From Verrucomicrobiales bacterium (GTDB lineage: Bacteria; Verrucomicrobiota; Verrucomicrobiia; Limisphaerales; J093): a DNA stretch of 64,000 nucleotides. The translations under genes and the position numbers were made by a program. Positions within the stretch are counted from its first letter, which is position 1; the number at the start of each line of letters is the position of its first letter. The DNA lies in assembly GCA_015075445.1 (NCBI GenBank), contig JABTUJ010000019.1:62001-126000 (forward strand), read 5' to 3'. Positions 29,040 through 38,329 of this stretch are shown here, one piece after another. The notes beneath the pieces are model-generated. The model did not search any database. It worked only from the letters and a program-made list of their open reading frames with translations, and had not been told where the DNA came from.

Positions 29040-32000
29040 ATGCTCCGATTGACTCCTCTCCTCTTGGCGCTCGTGATCGGCCCCTCCTTCGCCGCCGTCG
29101 ACGATGCGGACGACCTGCGGCTGATCCCCTTCCCCAAGGAGGTGCAGCGGCAGGCCGGTGCGTTCGCCCTCGATCGCCCGCTCATCCTGGAAGCCCCCGC
29201 GGCTCAGGCCGCGATCGCCGACCAACTGCTGAACGAAGAACTGCAGCGCGCCGGCCTGCCCACTGTCCAGGTGCAGGCGAGCGCATCGCCGAACCTGGTC
29301 TTTCGTCTGCGCGCCAACGCGTCGCCTGACCCGTCGCCCGGCCCCCGCGCCAGTCAACCCCCCGGCGAGCATCCGGAAGGCTACACCCTCGAGGTCGATG
29401 AGAACGCCATGGTGAGCGCCGCGGCCACCCCCGCCGGCCTGCATTACAGCCTGCAAACGCTGCGGCAACTGATCCGCGCCAACCGCCGCGGCCACTCCCT
29501 GCCCGCGCTTACGATCCGCGACTGGCCGTCCCTTCGGTGGCGCTGTTTCCAGGATGACCTCACGCGCGGTCCCAGTTCGAAGCTGGAGACGTTGCAGTTC
29601 GAGGCGTCCCTGGCGTCCTTCCTCAAGCTGAACCTCATGACCTACTACATGGAGTACCAGTTCGCCTTCCGGAAACACCCGCGGATCGGTCCTCCCGACG
29701 GCTCGCTGACCCCGGAAGACCTGCAGGCCCTGGTCGCTTACGCCCGCCCCCAGCACGTCGAGATCCTCGGCAACCAACAGTCCTTCGGGCACTTCGCCCA
29801 CATCCTCAAGCATCCGGAATACGCCGCCCTCCGCGAAACCACCGATGTGCTCACGCCGGTCCGCGAGGAGACTTATCGGTTGCTTGAGGACCTCTATGCC
29901 GAGGTCTGCCCCCTGCTTCCCTTTCCCTGGTTCAATGTCTGTTGCGACGAGACCTGGGGCCTGGGCACCGGCCCGTCTCGCGACCTCGCCGCCGAGATCG
30001 GCGTGGGCGGCGTGTACGTCCGGCACCTCCGCCGCGTGCATGACCTGCTCCGGACGCGACACAACAAGCGCATGATGATGTGGGGCGACATCATCCTCCA
30101 ACATCCCGACCACCTCGACCAGATCCCCAAGGACACCATCATGCTCACCTGGGGCTACGATGCCCGCCCCAACTTCGAGGACCAGATCGTCCCGTTCGCC
30201 CGCTCCGGCTACGAGTTCTTCGTCTGCCCCGGCGTCAACAACTGGAGCCGCATCCTGCCCGACTTCGGCGTGGCCGTGACCAACATCCAGCACTTCGTCC
30301 GCGACGGCGTGAAGCACGGCGCCCTCGGCATGATCAACACCGATTGGGAAGACGACGGCGAAGCCCTCAACGCCGTCAAGTGGCACGCCGATGCCTGGGC
30401 CGCCGAGTGCGCCTGGAACGCGTCCACCACCCCGTTCGAGGCCTTCAACCGCCGCGTCGGCGCCGTGCTCTTCGGCGAGGCCGGCGACCGCTTCGGCCAA
30501 GCCGTCGCCCTCCTGACGCAGACCCACCGCCTCCCCGCCATGAAGGGCATGTTCAACGCGCGCTTCTGGGAACCGGACTTCCTCCCGCGAACCCGGCCCG
30601 CCGCCATCCGGTCCGCCGCCGCCGAACTGCTGGCCATCGTGCGCCCCGCCCTCGCTCACCTCGAGGCCTGCCGCGGCGAGGCACGGCACAATCAAGTCGT
30701 GGTGGAGACCCTCCACTTTGGCGCCCGCCGCATAGAACGAATCGGGCAACGGATGCTCGACGGTCTCGAAGTGGTCGAGCGCTACGAGCAGGCCCACGCC
30801 ACCCAGGCCGGGCCCGAGGCGCTCGCCCCGATCGAGCAACTCATCCGCCAAAACCGCGAAGCGCATGCCGCGTTGGGCCGCGAGTTCGCGTCGCTCTGGC
30901 TGGCCGAGAGCAAGCCCTACGCGCTGGACTGGACCCTGCGGCGCTACACCAACGCCGTGAACCAGTACGACGCCCTCCTGCAAAAGGTGGCCGCTGCCGG
31001 TGCCGACATTCGCAGCGGCCGCGGTTGGCCCGCACCGGATACCATCGGGTTCACCCTGCCCAAGCCCCTCACCCGACGGCTCACGCCCCGCGGAGTGGCC
31101 CCGTCACCGCTCGCACCCGAGGCGCCGTGGCTCGACACCGCGGCCACGCATCGGCTCGGCTTGACCGTCGAGGCAGGCGCGGCCGACCGGGTGCATCTGC
31201 CGGTCGAGGTCGAATTGACGTTGCCCACGGACCTGGCGGCGAAACCCATCCGCGCTTTCTCGCTGCCAGCCAGCGCGCCGCCACGGGAGCTGTTGGCGCA
31301 ACTGGATCCGCTTGGCGACACCGGCAAGCAGCGGCTCGTGTTCATCTTGCCCGAACCTCTGCAACCGCAGCAAACCGTCAACGTGCACGTATACCTCGGC
31401 CGCCCCCAGCCGCCCGAACCGCTGCCGGGGGCGGTCAGGACCCGTCCCGCCAGTCAGGGCGGACATTGGATCGAGAACGACAGGATCCGCGCGCAGTTGG
31501 GCCGCGAAGGCGCCCACGTTTACCGCTGGGAAGTCAAGGCGGCGGGCAATCGTGATCTCACCATGCCCGGCGAAAGCGGCTGGGCCGGCTTCAGCGACAT
31601 CAACCCCCGACGCTCCTCGGCCTATCAGCTTGAGCCACGGGCCCGCGGGCCGGCGATGGTCGAGTTCCAGTGCACCGACGCCGCGGGCCACGAGAAGACG
31701 CTCCGGTTCTACGGCGGGGCGAGCTGGTACGAGGTTTTCCTGGGAGAGCCAACCTCGATGTACTGGGATTTCGATGATCCGAAGAACTTCGCCGCCGACG
31801 GACCAGCACCGGGGACGTGGCTGTTCTCGAATGGTCAGTCAGGACCCGTCGGACGCGAGGCGGACGGCGTGCCGGCCCAGGTCCGGGCCGCCGACACCAC
31901 GTGGGGCATCAAGTTCAACGCGGACAAACTGGCCTTGGGTTTGATCACGCCCGGAACGCCCGCCGTGCATCACGTGGCTCCCGGTGAGGGAGCCGGCGGG

Positions 32001-32153
32001 GTGGGCATCGAGAACTCGCCGCCGACCCAACACTTCGTGACGTTCGCCGGACTGCTTCACGCGCCGCCCGCCGAAACCATGCGTCAGCTTGAGACCACCC
32101 TCACGCTGAAGCAACCGGTCGCAGTGCAGCTCCATGCCCTCCAGAACCGTTGA
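29040..32153 (+). CDS. Secreted GH20-type beta-N-acetylhexosaminidase-like protein with large C-terminal extension
   Basis: A 1037-residue protein with a signal peptide (LLLALVIGPSFA) and a GH20b-like N-terminal domain (LRLIPFPKEVQRQAG to GLHYSLQTLRQLI). The TIM barrel opens with RWRCFQDDLTRGP and carries the Asp-Glu pair D303/E304 in CCDETWG, the catalytic pair of GH20. A helical region follows, and from about 690 a beta-rich extension of some 340 residues that I cannot assign. It likely hydrolyses N-acetylhexosamine-containing glycans outside the cytoplasm, in an operon with the preceding GH127-type gene. Confidence 0.82.
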   Translation: MLRLTPLLLALVIGPSFAAVDDADDLRLIPFPKEVQRQAGAFALDRPLILEAPAAQAAIADQLLNEELQRAGLPTVQVQASASPNLVFRLRANASPDPSPGPRASQPPGEHPEGYTLEVDENAMVSAAATPAGLHYSLQTLRQLIRANRRGHSLPALTIRDWPSLRWRCFQDDLTRGPSSKLETLQFEASLASFLKLNLMTYYMEYQFAFRKHPRIGPPDGSLTPEDLQALVAYARPQHVEILGNQQSFGHFAHILKHPEYAALRETTDVLTPVREETYRLLEDLYAEVCPLLPFPWFNVCCDETWGLGTGPSRDLAAEIGVGGVYVRHLRRVHDLLRTRHNKRMMMWGDIILQHPDHLDQIPKDTIMLTWGYDARPNFEDQIVPFARSGYEFFVCPGVNNWSRILPDFGVAVTNIQHFVRDGVKHGALGMINTDWEDDGEALNAVKWHADAWAAECAWNASTTPFEAFNRRVGAVLFGEAGDRFGQAVALLTQTHRLPAMKGMFNARFWEPDFLPRTRPAAIRSAAAELLAIVRPALAHLEACRGEARHNQVVVETLHFGARRIERIGQRMLDGLEVVERYEQAHATQAGPEALAPIEQLIRQNREAHAALGREFASLWLAESKPYALDWTLRRYTNAVNQYDALLQKVAAAGADIRSGRGWPAPDTIGFTLPKPLTRRLTPRGVAPSPLAPEAPWLDTAATHRLGLTVEAGAADRVHLPVEVELTLPTDLAAKPIRAFSLPASAPPRELLAQLDPLGDTGKQRLVFILPEPLQPQQTVNVHVYLGRPQPPEPLPGAVRTRPASQGGHWIENDRIRAQLGREGAHVYRWEVKAAGNRDLTMPGESGWAGFSDINPRRSSAYQLEPRARGPAMVEFQCTDAAGHEKTLRFYGGASWYEVFLGEPTSMYWDFDDPKNFAADGPAPGTWLFSNGQSGPVGREADGVPAQVRAADTTWGIKFNADKLALGLITPGTPAVHHVAPGEGAGGVGIENSPPTQHFVTFAGLLHAPPAETMRQLETTLTLKQPVAVQLHALQNR

Positions 32154-32171
32154 GGCTGGTCGGAGCGACGT

Positions 32172-32315
32172 ATGCTCAACCAAATAGCTGCCAACCTGTG
32201 GGAACTGGAGTGGGACGTAGATCGTATCGTGCCCGGTCATGGCGGGATCATTGCCACCGGCGGCCACGACGTCCTGGCCCACGCCTTCACCTGGTTGGGG
32301 TCGAGTCGCCTTTGA
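32172..32315 (+). pseudogene. C-terminal remnant of an MBL-fold metallohydrolase
   Basis: A 47-codon ORF reading LWELEWDVDRIVPGHGGI and then ATGGHDVL. The PGHG segment after a DRI strand is the usual last metal-ligand region of MBL-fold hydrolases. The remaining 200 or so residues of such a protein are absent, because the GH20-type gene ends just upstream. It is probably a fragment left by a rearrangement. Confidence 0.5.
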
Positions 32316-32357
32316 GCCGCAAGCCGGTGATGGCCGCCCTGTCGGACGCTTCTCGCG

Positions 32358-33233
32358 ATGCCACTCTACGACGCCCACAATCATCTCCAGGATGAACGTT
32401 TCGGCGGCCGCCAGGACGACCTCGTTGCCGCGTGTCGCGCCGCGGGCGTCGTGCGCATGGTCGTCAACGGCGCCGCCGAAGCCGATTGGCCGGCCGTCGC
32501 CGAACTGGCATGCCGCCATCCCGACCTGGTGCATCCCAGCTTCGGTTATCACCCCTGGTGCGTGGCCGAACGAACCTACCAGTGGGAACAGACACTCATC
32601 AGGTTCCTCGACTCCACCCCGGGCGCTGGCGTGGGCGAAATCGGCCTGGACCGCTGGAAGCGCGGCCTGGATTTCGTCGCCCAGGAGGAAATGTTCGTCC
32701 GCCAACTCCGACTCGCGGCGGAACGGAACCGGCCGGTCAGCATTCACTGTCTCCAGGCCTGGGGTCGCTTGTTCGACTGCCTGCGGGCTGGCCCTCGACC
32801 GGTCTGCGGCTTCCTCCTGCATTCCTACGGTGGACCGGCCGAGATGGTGGCACCGCTGGCAAAGCTGGGCGCTTACTTCTCCCTCCCGGGCTACTTCGCG
32901 CACGAACGCAAACAGCACCAGCGCGAGGCGTTCCTCCACGTCCCACCCGACCGACTGTTGCTCGAGACCGACGCCCCGGACCAACGCCTGCCCGACGCGT
33001 CGACGCTTCCCAACTCCGCGCCCCGGATCGCTGGCGAAATCCCGGCCGGCCCCTTGGCCTGCGCACAACACCCTCTGACCGACCCACGCACGGGACAACC
33101 GTTGAACCACCCGGCCAACCTCACCGCCGTCTATGCCTTCGCCGCCCGCCTGTTCGGCGAACCCCTCGAAGTCCTCGCGCCCCGCATCGAGGCCAACTTC
33201 CGCCGCCTGTTCGGGGCATCCCCCACTCCGTGA
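32358..33233 (+). CDS. TatD-family metal-dependent hydrolase
   Basis: A 291-residue TIM-barrel hydrolase. Metal-binding residues are the HxH in YDAHNHLQ (His7, His9), the Glu in VGEIGLDRW, the His of VSIHCLQAW, the His in LLHSYGG and the Asp of LETDAPDQ. TatD proteins are often DNA/RNA exonucleases or related hydrolases, but the natural substrate of this one is not shown by sequence. The fourth region differs from E. coli TatD in detail, so the substrate remains open. Confidence 0.9.
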   Translation: MPLYDAHNHLQDERFGGRQDDLVAACRAAGVVRMVVNGAAEADWPAVAELACRHPDLVHPSFGYHPWCVAERTYQWEQTLIRFLDSTPGAGVGEIGLDRWKRGLDFVAQEEMFVRQLRLAAERNRPVSIHCLQAWGRLFDCLRAGPRPVCGFLLHSYGGPAEMVAPLAKLGAYFSLPGYFAHERKQHQREAFLHVPPDRLLLETDAPDQRLPDASTLPNSAPRIAGEIPAGPLACAQHPLTDPRTGQPLNHPANLTAVYAFAARLFGEPLEVLAPRIEANFRRLFGASPTP

Positions 33234-33260
33234 ACCTGTGGTGCAGGCGTCCCGCCTGCC
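33232..33260. repeat. Palindromic repeat A copy downstream of the TatD gene
   Basis: It begins at the TatD stop codon: GAACCTGTGGTGC, GGCGTCC, CGCCTGCC. The first bases of the element overlap the end of the coding sequence. Confidence 0.75.
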
Positions 33261-33679
33261 GCGTAGATCCCCCAGGTGCCACTGCAAGCCGGCGCCCTCC
33301 CTACGCTGCACGGCACCCCGGCCGTCGTTGGGCCGCTTCCGCTCCCTGTAATCCTCGAACCTGGAACTTCACTTGAGCTTTGAACTCTTATCTCCCCTTG
33401 AGCTTTGAACTCTTATCTCCCCTTGAGCTTTGAACTTCCATCCTCCCTTGAGCTTTGAACTTCTCTCTTCCCTTGAGCTTTGAACTTCCATCCTCCCTTG
33501 AGCTTTGAACTTCCATCCTCCCTTGAGCTTTGAACTTTCATCCTCCCTTGAGCTTTGAACTTTGAACTTTGAACTTCCAACCCTGCGCTTCCCTTCCTTC
33601 TCCGCCCCACCGATCAGGAGCTCAGCCGGACCTTCGGCCGGTCAGAAACGGGAGGTTGATGGCGAACGGTTTTCAGGTT
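33234..33679. other. Repeat-rich spacer between TatD and tcdA (convergent)
   Basis: It holds palindrome A (33232-33260), a 25-base tandem array (33373-33577) and otherwise no gene I can support. Confidence 0.65.
33373..33577. repeat. Tandem array of a 25-base unit (about 8 copies)
   Basis: Units beginning TTGAGCTTTGAACTT start at 33373, 33398, 33423, 33448, 33473, 33498, 33523 and 33548, an exact 25-base period with small changes in the TC-rich half. On the other strand the words are AAGTTCAAAGCTCAAGG, the same vocabulary as the 57-base array at 57164-57505. Confidence 0.9.
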
Positions 33680-33853
33680 TCAGGGACTGACCCCGCTGGT
33701 AATCCGCACGACCGCCCGCGCCGCCGCTACCAGCCCGAACGCGCCCGTCACAAAACACACCGTCCCGAAGCTACGCTCCCGACCCGCAGCCAAACCCGCA
33801 GCCGAAACCTCCGCCCCCCCTGCCGCCGTTTCCTCCCGCAGCGGCACGACTCG

Positions 33854-33895
33854 AACTGTGGTGCGGGCGTCCCGCCTGCACTCCCTGGGTTCATG
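33854..33895. repeat. Palindromic repeat A copy inside tcdA
   Basis: It reads GAACTGTGGTGCGGGC, GTCCCGCCTGCAC, then GGGTTCATGG, lying in frame in tcdA. Confidence 0.78.
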
Positions 33896-34446
33896 GTCCC
33901 CGGGCATGGCCGCAGAGGCCAAGGGTGCTTCCCGTGCTCCCGATTTGAACGCCTCGGTCGAAAAGACGCACTCAACCCCGAACGGCTCGGCGCCACGCGG
34001 AAAGCCATGGTGCCGACGCAGCAGCCTACGCACCTGCCCAAGCAACGGATCGTGCGAGCTCGCCGCCAAGTCCGCCACCCGCACCTGGGTCGGGTCGCTC
34101 CGCCCGCCCGCCCCGCCAACTGTCAGGACCGGCATGCCCCGCTCCCGGCAGCTCGCGATCAACCACGCCTTCCTCGACGGGCTGTCAATCGCGTCCACAA
34201 GTATCTGGAAGCCCCGGGCCAGCAACCGCTCCGCGTTGTCGGGACCAAACGCCTCCGGAACCACCGTCACCCGACAATCCGCGTTGATGGTTCGAACCCG
34301 CTCGGCCAGCACCTCCGCCTTCAGCCGACCCAGGTTCAGGTCCAGCGCCGGCAGTTGACGGTTGAAGTTCGTGAGCTGAACCACGTCCGGATCCACCAGC
34401 GTCAGTCCCCCCACGCCCGTTCGGGCCAGGGCCTCCACGGTCCACG

Positions 34447-34514
<68 letters not shown>

Positions 34515-34555
34515 ACAAACCCGGCTCACCCGGCTGAAGCGTTCGTCGTAGGCGC

Positions 34556-35250
34556 TCACGCCAGCGAAGCCAGCAGCTCGCGCAACGCTGCCCGGGGATC
34601 GGGAGCCGCAACGATGGGGCGGCCAATCACCAGCCAGTCCGCCCCCGCCGCCATCGCCTCGGTGTCAACATGCGCTACAGTGCCGAGCGCCGCCCCGACA
34701 GGCCGGATGCCGGGCGTCACGAGTTGAATGTCGCGCGGCAGGACCACCAGACGCAGCGGGCCCAGTTGCGGGGCGAGCACCAGCCCCGCAACGCGCACCG
34801 CCCGGCCAGTACCAGCCAACTCGACCTGGGCCCGCGACGGGACGACCGACGCCCACCTCATTCAACGCCTCGTCATCCAGGCTGGTCAGGACCGTCACCC
34901 CGAGCAACAACGGTGCCGGGCGCTGGCATTGCCGGGCGGCCGCCTCCGCCGCCTCGACGGCCGCCTTCATCATGGCCAGGCCGCCGCTCGTGTGCAGCGT
35001 CAGCATCTGCACGTCCAGCCGCACCGCCGCTTCGACCGCCCGCGCCACCGTGTTCGGGATGTCGTGGAACTTCAGGTCGAGAAACACCGCCGCCCCCGTG
35101 GCACGCAACTGCGCACCAGCTCAGGATGGCGGCGCTGGTAAACATCACCTTACCTTGAGCGCGCCGATGTCGGGGTGATTGACCCCAGCGTAACGCGAGG
35201 CGCGCTCAGCCAGGCCATCCAGGCGATGACAGGATTACGCACAGGCGTAG
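34556..35250 (-). pseudogene. pyrF: Orotidine 5'-phosphate decarboxylase, broken by indels
   Basis: The catalytic segment VFLDLKFHDIPNTVARAV (around 35040-35085) is exact for the enzyme that makes UMP, and the C terminus LVTPGIRP ... DWLVIGRPI matches the phosphate-binding loop. These parts are in different frames: the protein breaks near 34860 and again near 35110-35150 (MFTSA ... ELVR). An N terminus with RNPVI begins about 35240. All expected pieces are present in order, so this looks like one pyrF gene with small indels. It ends on the tcdA start (overlapping GTGA). Confidence 0.75.
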
Positions 35251-35327
35251 TTAGCCACCGCTCGCCCGGTCCGGAAAATATTCCGACCCCATACTCCCTA
35301 CTGCCGTAAACTCGACGTGAGCGTTGC

Positions 35328-35430
35328 AGCCGTAGCCGCCGACGCAGGGGAGGCGTTGCAGCCGTAGAGCGCCGACGTGAGGCGAAAGAGTATGCCCGGC
35401 CCCTTCGCCTCCTCACGTCGGCGCCTACAG
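35328..35430. repeat. Palindromic element B, damaged double copy
   Basis: A GTAGCCGCCGACG half copy is followed by a second element with arms near 35363-35385 and 35403-35428 (CGCCGACGTGAGG against CCTCACGTCGGCG), interrupted by a 17-base loop. Confidence 0.7.
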
Positions 35431-35455
35431 TCAACCAATCCGACAATCAACCGAG

Positions 35456-35513
35456 GATCCGACGGTCGGCCGGGGATCCGACGGTCGGTCGGGGGTTCGA
35501 CGGTCGGTCGAGG
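35456..35513. repeat. Three iteron-like direct repeats
   Basis: Units starting GATCCGACGGTCGG at 35456 and 35475 and GTTCGACGGTCGG at 35495, spaced 19 and 20 bases. They could be a protein-binding array upstream of the RidA-like gene, or simple expansion. Confidence 0.55.
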
Positions 35514-35673
35514 TTGCGTGCGGAGTACGGTCAGCGGCGTTCGCCCCTCGAAAAGTCGTTCTCATGGACCTTTCAGTCCAGATCACCCCACCCCGGTTGT
35601 CGCACCCTCCCATGACTTCCTACGCTGTCATCATTAATCCTGAACCAACGATCGAACACACCCGGAAGCCATC

Positions 35674-36312
35674 ATGAATCCTGACCCCCTGCCATCCCCG
35701 GCCGACCTGGAAGCGCCGGTGCGCTACTCCGAGGCCGAGAAACGGGAACGCCGGGCCCTGGAACTCCCGTCCTCCGAACCCTCACCGCGCGGCCTGCTCA
35801 GCCGCCTTGGAGGAACCGGCCGTTCGCCGGTGCGCAAGCGGATCATCACGGCCCCGCACGTACTGAACGAGGCGGGGGAGTATGGCAGCGCGTTTCCGCG
35901 GGGGTTGCGGGTGGAGTTTCCGAATGGGATCCACGCACCCTGTGATCAGCGGTACCGCCAGCGTGGGTGCCGAAGGCCAGACCTTGCACCCGGGCGACTT
36001 CCGAGCGCAGTGCTGGCGCACCTACCGCAACATCACCGAACTCCTGGCCACCGAAGGCGCCAACTGGCACGACGTGGCGCGCACCACCTGCTATCTCCGC
36101 GACATCGAACGGGATTACGCGGACTTCAACGCCGTCCGCAACGAGTTCTTCCGGTCCCTCGGCCTCGACCCCTTCCCGGCCAGCACCGGCATCCAGGCCC
36201 GCATCTGCCGCAGCGACCTTCTGGTCGAGATCAAAGCCTGGCCTACCTGTACTCGAACCCCGGCTGTGATACCTCCCGCTGCTGCATGAACCCGGATCTG
36301 AAGGAAGAATGA
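35674..36312 (+). pseudogene. RidA/YjgF-family protein with an N-terminal extension, broken by indels
   Basis: The start (MNPDPLPSPADLEAPVRYSE) leads into KRIITAPHVLNEAGEYGSAFPRG in one frame. The RidA core, VISGTASVGAEGQTLHPGD, TYRNITELLATEGANWHDV and FNAVRNEFFRSLGL, continues in another frame after an indel near 35935, and the end (LAYLYSNPGC) returns to the first frame near 36240. The family hydrolyses reactive enamine/imine intermediates, but members with a long N-terminal extension are of unknown function. Confidence 0.72.
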
Positions 36313-36479
36313 AGAAAGAATACGAAGGGGCACCCAGCCAGTCAGTTCATCGTGGGGCCAGGCCGCTCTTGGTACCCTAGACCCGCCAGGCTTTGGCGCT
36401 TTGAGCTTTGAGCTTCTTCCCCTTTGTCCTCCGCCCAGCTTTACAGGGTCCTCCACAAGGTCGAAAGGAACAGGAAGCC

Positions 36480-38290
36480 ACCATCCACCGAAGTCGGCCG
36501 CGTGGCTGGATCAGGTTGCTCGCGACGGTGGCGGGCGCTGCCCTGGGCATGGGCGGGCCGTGGCGCGCCACCGGGCACCGCGCGCGGGTTCCCCTGCTTT
36601 CTGACTCAATCCCTGACACCGCTAACCTCGGCCCCCACCGGAACGACCCTCAACCATGACCTTTTCCTCAGCGCACCGGTCGTCGTGATTTCCCCAGGGG
36701 CACGGGTGGTGCTGTCGAAGGCCTCTATTCACGCGATCGCACTCCAGCCCGATGCCCGCAAGTGCTGGTCAGTAAGCCCGCTTCAGCCAGGATCCTCATG
36801 GCGGGTACACGAACGCAGTTGTTGACCGGGTTGTGCGCCATCAGCTGACACCACGGACGCCCGCCAGCCGGTCTACGTCGTCCACGCTCTTCACGCTCGG
36901 CCTGCAGGCCCCTGGATGCCACCGTCTTCACGCAGCACCTGCGGTACTGCCCGATCAACGGGCCGCGCCCGGCTGGCCTGTTCAACGTCAAACTCGACGG
37001 CACAGGTTGCGCCAGCTGGTTCGTCGCCTCTTGGCGGGACCGTTCCGGATGTGGGATGACGGGTCATCTACGCCGCGGAACAGCAGCCCCTGGACAGGCC
37101 CGCCCGCACGGATGGGTCTCATACGTTCACATCGAAGGCGCGGACATGGGTTCTGCAGGGGCCGCCTGGGTCGTCGCGGCGCGCATGCCTGCACGCATTG
37201 GCAGGCCTGGTCGTATTCATCAGGGCTGACGAACCGGCACGGACGGCTCGGACAACTGGCCTGCGTCCGGTGCCGGCCCCGTCTACCGGCGGCTGACTGA
37301 TGACCCTGCCCATGTCTGCGCCCATCCGTTTCCCTGGCGAGCAACGAACTGGTGGTGTCGCGTCGGACCGCCGACAGTTCCGGTTCTGGGGTTTGCCGTT
37401 TCGACGCGAAGCGAAGGCCGCGCCGGGTTATACCGACGATCCGCGGTTCACGGACGCAGGCCCGGCCCTCGCGCCCCGCCGCGCGGACGGTCCGCTCGAC
37501 GGTCGTCGGATAGCCGCCACCAACAACACGTTCACCGCAGGGCCTCAACTGCTATACCGTAGGCGGAACGCCTCGCCCCTCACCTCGCCCGGGTGGTCAA
37601 ACGCATCCGATTCATCGAAGGCCTGCTGGATCACGGCTCAACCGCCGAGCACTCGGCCGCCACTACATCCATCCCCATCCCCCGCCGGCTCATCAGCGAC
37701 CCGTCAAGCCGACGGCTCGTTTAACGTCGAGGTCCCCGCCGGCACCTCTGCTGCAAACCCTCGACGAGCATGGCCTCGCCTGGCCACCTGCGGCTGGATC
37801 AGGTGCAACCGAAGAAACGCGCGGTTGCATCGGCTGCCAAAGATCGAGCGCATCCGGAGAACAGACCGACCCTCGCGTTGCGGCGCCGTCAATGCCTCAC
37901 CCTCCTCCGCCGCGCGCCACCTCGTTCTGCGATGACATCGCCGCTCCTGCAAAGCGCTGCGCATGCGCCGACACCACGGCAGCTCCGACACGCCTCACCC
38001 TGCCGCTCACTCCGCGCCCTCCGACCCCGCTGACCTCAGGCGAGGCCATGCCTTGGTCGCGCCCGGTCACGGTAAGGCCCGCGACCAGCCGCTCAGGCGA
38101 CATATCGAGCGGTCGCGCCGCAGCCAGCTGGTCTGGCATCTCTTGGGCGCCAGCACCTCGCGGCAGCGGGATCAGGCCGACAGCGCCCGCGAACTCTTGC
38201 GGCCGTCAGGCTCGCCGCCGGCGGACCACGGCGGGCGCTGCGTCGAGACTTCGCACCGTCATTCCAGCGGGTGGGGTCAGGGGCGCCCGG
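36480..38290 (+). pseudogene. HzsA-like (hydrazine synthase alpha-related) cytochrome, shattered by indels
   Basis: Reading across frames gives a signal-like start (IRLLATVAGAALGM, about 36510), FNVKLDGTG, a VIYAAEQQP segment, FNVEVPAGT, LLQTLDEHGLA, CGWI and a haem-binding remnant GCIGC (about 37826) followed by PENRPTLAL. Later come DIAPLLQ and LVWHLLG, typical of the second haem-bearing part of this family. No stretch longer than about 100 residues is in one frame. The name refers to the domain family; a hydrazine-forming role is not implied. Confidence 0.6.
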
Positions 38291-38329
38291 GCCGCAGAAC
38301 CTCATCACAACCTTCCTCCCGCGCATGAT

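Larger units (their letters stand above)
35251..35673. other. Spacer with damaged palindrome B and short tandem repeats
   Basis: About 420 bases between pyrF (minus) and the RidA-like gene (plus). It contains partial B elements (35328-35430) and three iteron-like units (35456-35513). No gene is evident. Confidence 0.6.

Noticed and set aside
29007..30983. A 658-residue minus-strand frame
   Set aside because: Antisense shadow of the GH20-type gene.
33373..33577. CRISPR array
   Set aside because: Units abut with no spacers; the whole 25-base period repeats.
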